Below are positions 63,516 through 64,000 of a stretch of 64,000 nucleotides of DNA, piece by piece. The DNA comes from Dictyobacter arantiisoli. Its GTDB lineage: Bacteria > Chloroflexota > Ktedonobacteria > Ktedonobacterales > Ktedonobacteraceae. The position numbers and the translations under genes were made by a program. The notes beneath the pieces were generated by a model. The model had not been told where the DNA came from. It worked only from the letters and a program-made list of their open reading frames with translations, and did not search any database. The first letter of the stretch is position 1. Every line of letters begins with the position of its first letter. The stretch is from positions 1 to 64,000 of the forward strand of contig NZ_BIXY01000005.1 in assembly GCF_008326305.1 (NCBI RefSeq). Direction: 5' to 3'.

Positions 63516-63551
63516 GAAAAATCCAGAGAAACTCCAGACAAAAGAGGTTGA

Positions 63552-64000
63552 ATGAACGAATCCGCCTGTCCAGATACGATACAAACATCGATCCATACAG
63601 CATTAGCAAACCAGTTAAATCCAACACAAGTACAACAAGCCCTGGCCCTGATCGAGGGCGCACAGCGTATCGCACTGCTCGCGCACCAAAATCCCGATGG
63701 GGATTGCCTTGGAGCGGCTCTGGGCTTCGCTGAAATCCTGCGTCAGATTGGCAAAACCTGCGTACCGGCCTGCACCGATCCTGCACCCAGATCCTTTACA
63801 TTTCTACCAGGCGTGGAAACACTCCAAACCACTCTGGGCGATGAGCAGTTTGATCTGGTAATTGCGCTGGATGCCGGTGAGTTAAGCCGCTATGGCGCGC
63901 TCTATACACAGCATCAGGCGTTCCTCGATCAGGCCACCATTCTCAATATCGATCATCATGTCAGTAGTACAGGCTGCGGTCAGGTAAATATTATTGAACC
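63552..64000 (+). CDS. DHH-family phosphoesterase (NrnA-like), incomplete
   Basis: The gene starts at ATG 63552 after AAAGAGG (63541-63547) and is still open at the window end, giving 149 residues. The DHH motifs of NrnA-type oligoribonucleases/bifunctional pAp phosphatases are in order: IALLAHQNPDGDCLGAALG (Asp-Gly-Asp), FDLVIALDAGELSRYG and LNIDHHVSS. The normal length is about 310-340 residues, so roughly half lies outside. It usually follows rbfA in this order. NrnA degrades very short RNAs (2-5 nt); the activity is inferred by family. Confidence 0.9.
   Translation, partial: MNESACPDTIQTSIHTALANQLNPTQVQQALALIEGAQRIALLAHQNPDGDCLGAALGFAEILRQIGKTCVPACTDPAPRSFTFLPGVETLQTTLGDEQFDLVIALDAGELSRYGALYTQHQAFLDQATILNIDHHVSSTGCGQVNIIE

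Overview
The window looks like a chromosomal segment of a Ktedonobacteria-type member of the Chloroflexota. This is inferred from gene content and style, not from a marker search. The pointers are a nusA-ylxR-infB-rbfA-DHH block, many membrane glycosyltransferases, secreted glycoside hydrolases with Pro-Thr linkers, F420/luciferase-type oxidoreductases, Ycf48-like and WD40 proteins, and mobile-element debris. No rRNA, tRNA or CRISPR array was recognised.

Region 1 (1-11.9 kb) holds two NarL-type two-component pairs, a decayed MFS gene between them, an exported beta-propeller protein, a large MacB/FtsX-like permease and two ABC ATPases. The order suggests a signal-controlled ABC export or cell-envelope module. 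Region 2 (12.3-16.0 kb) has a CinA-type amidase lacking the usual first domain, remnants of a TetR regulator and a quinone oxidoreductase joined end to end, a metallophosphoesterase-RpiR operon with a palindromic operator candidate, and a broken IS630 transposase.

Region 3 (16.2-30.3 kb) is a glycan region. It has two GT39-like membrane glycosyltransferases, a secreted clan GH-A hydrolase, a 1358-residue GT2-GT2-glycosidase fusion and a secreted GH5-CBM2 cellulase, with an unrelated LysE/ArgO exporter and two membrane proteins between them. Region 4 (30.4-39.9 kb) is a mixed accessory block: F420/FMN oxidoreductases, an MFS transporter, a secreted C39-like protease, an XRE-WD40 protein, a truncated isomerase, a VOC protein and an AraC regulator.

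Region 5 (40.2-45.0 kb, minus strand) is an alternative-sulfur operon: flavin reductase, SsuB-like ATPase, SsuC-like permease, SsuA-like binding protein and an NtaA/SnaA/DszA-type monooxygenase. Region 6 (45.6-56.8 kb) is a LacI-controlled alpha-glucan locus: LacI repressor, operator-like sites, Tat/lipoprotein sugar-binding protein, two permeases, a secreted GH87-like alpha-1,3-glucanase with two malectin domains, and a GH31 alpha-glucosidase. It is consistent with breakdown and uptake of alpha-1,3-glucan, for example from fungal cell walls. A multi-hairpin MITE-like element lies between the binding protein and the permeases.

Region 7 (57.2-64.0 kb) contains a small P-loop kinase, an acyl-CoA dehydrogenase remnant and then the translation block nusA, ylxR, infB, rbfA and an incomplete DHH phosphoesterase running off the end. 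infB has its own promoter followed by a terminator-like hairpin and encodes a long Gly/Arg/Pro-rich repeat tail.

The points most worth a second look are the glycosyltransferase-glycosidase fusion, the alpha-1,3-glucan locus, two related intergenic elements carrying long perfect hairpins of different sequence, and an ABC ATPase with two AbrB-like repeats.
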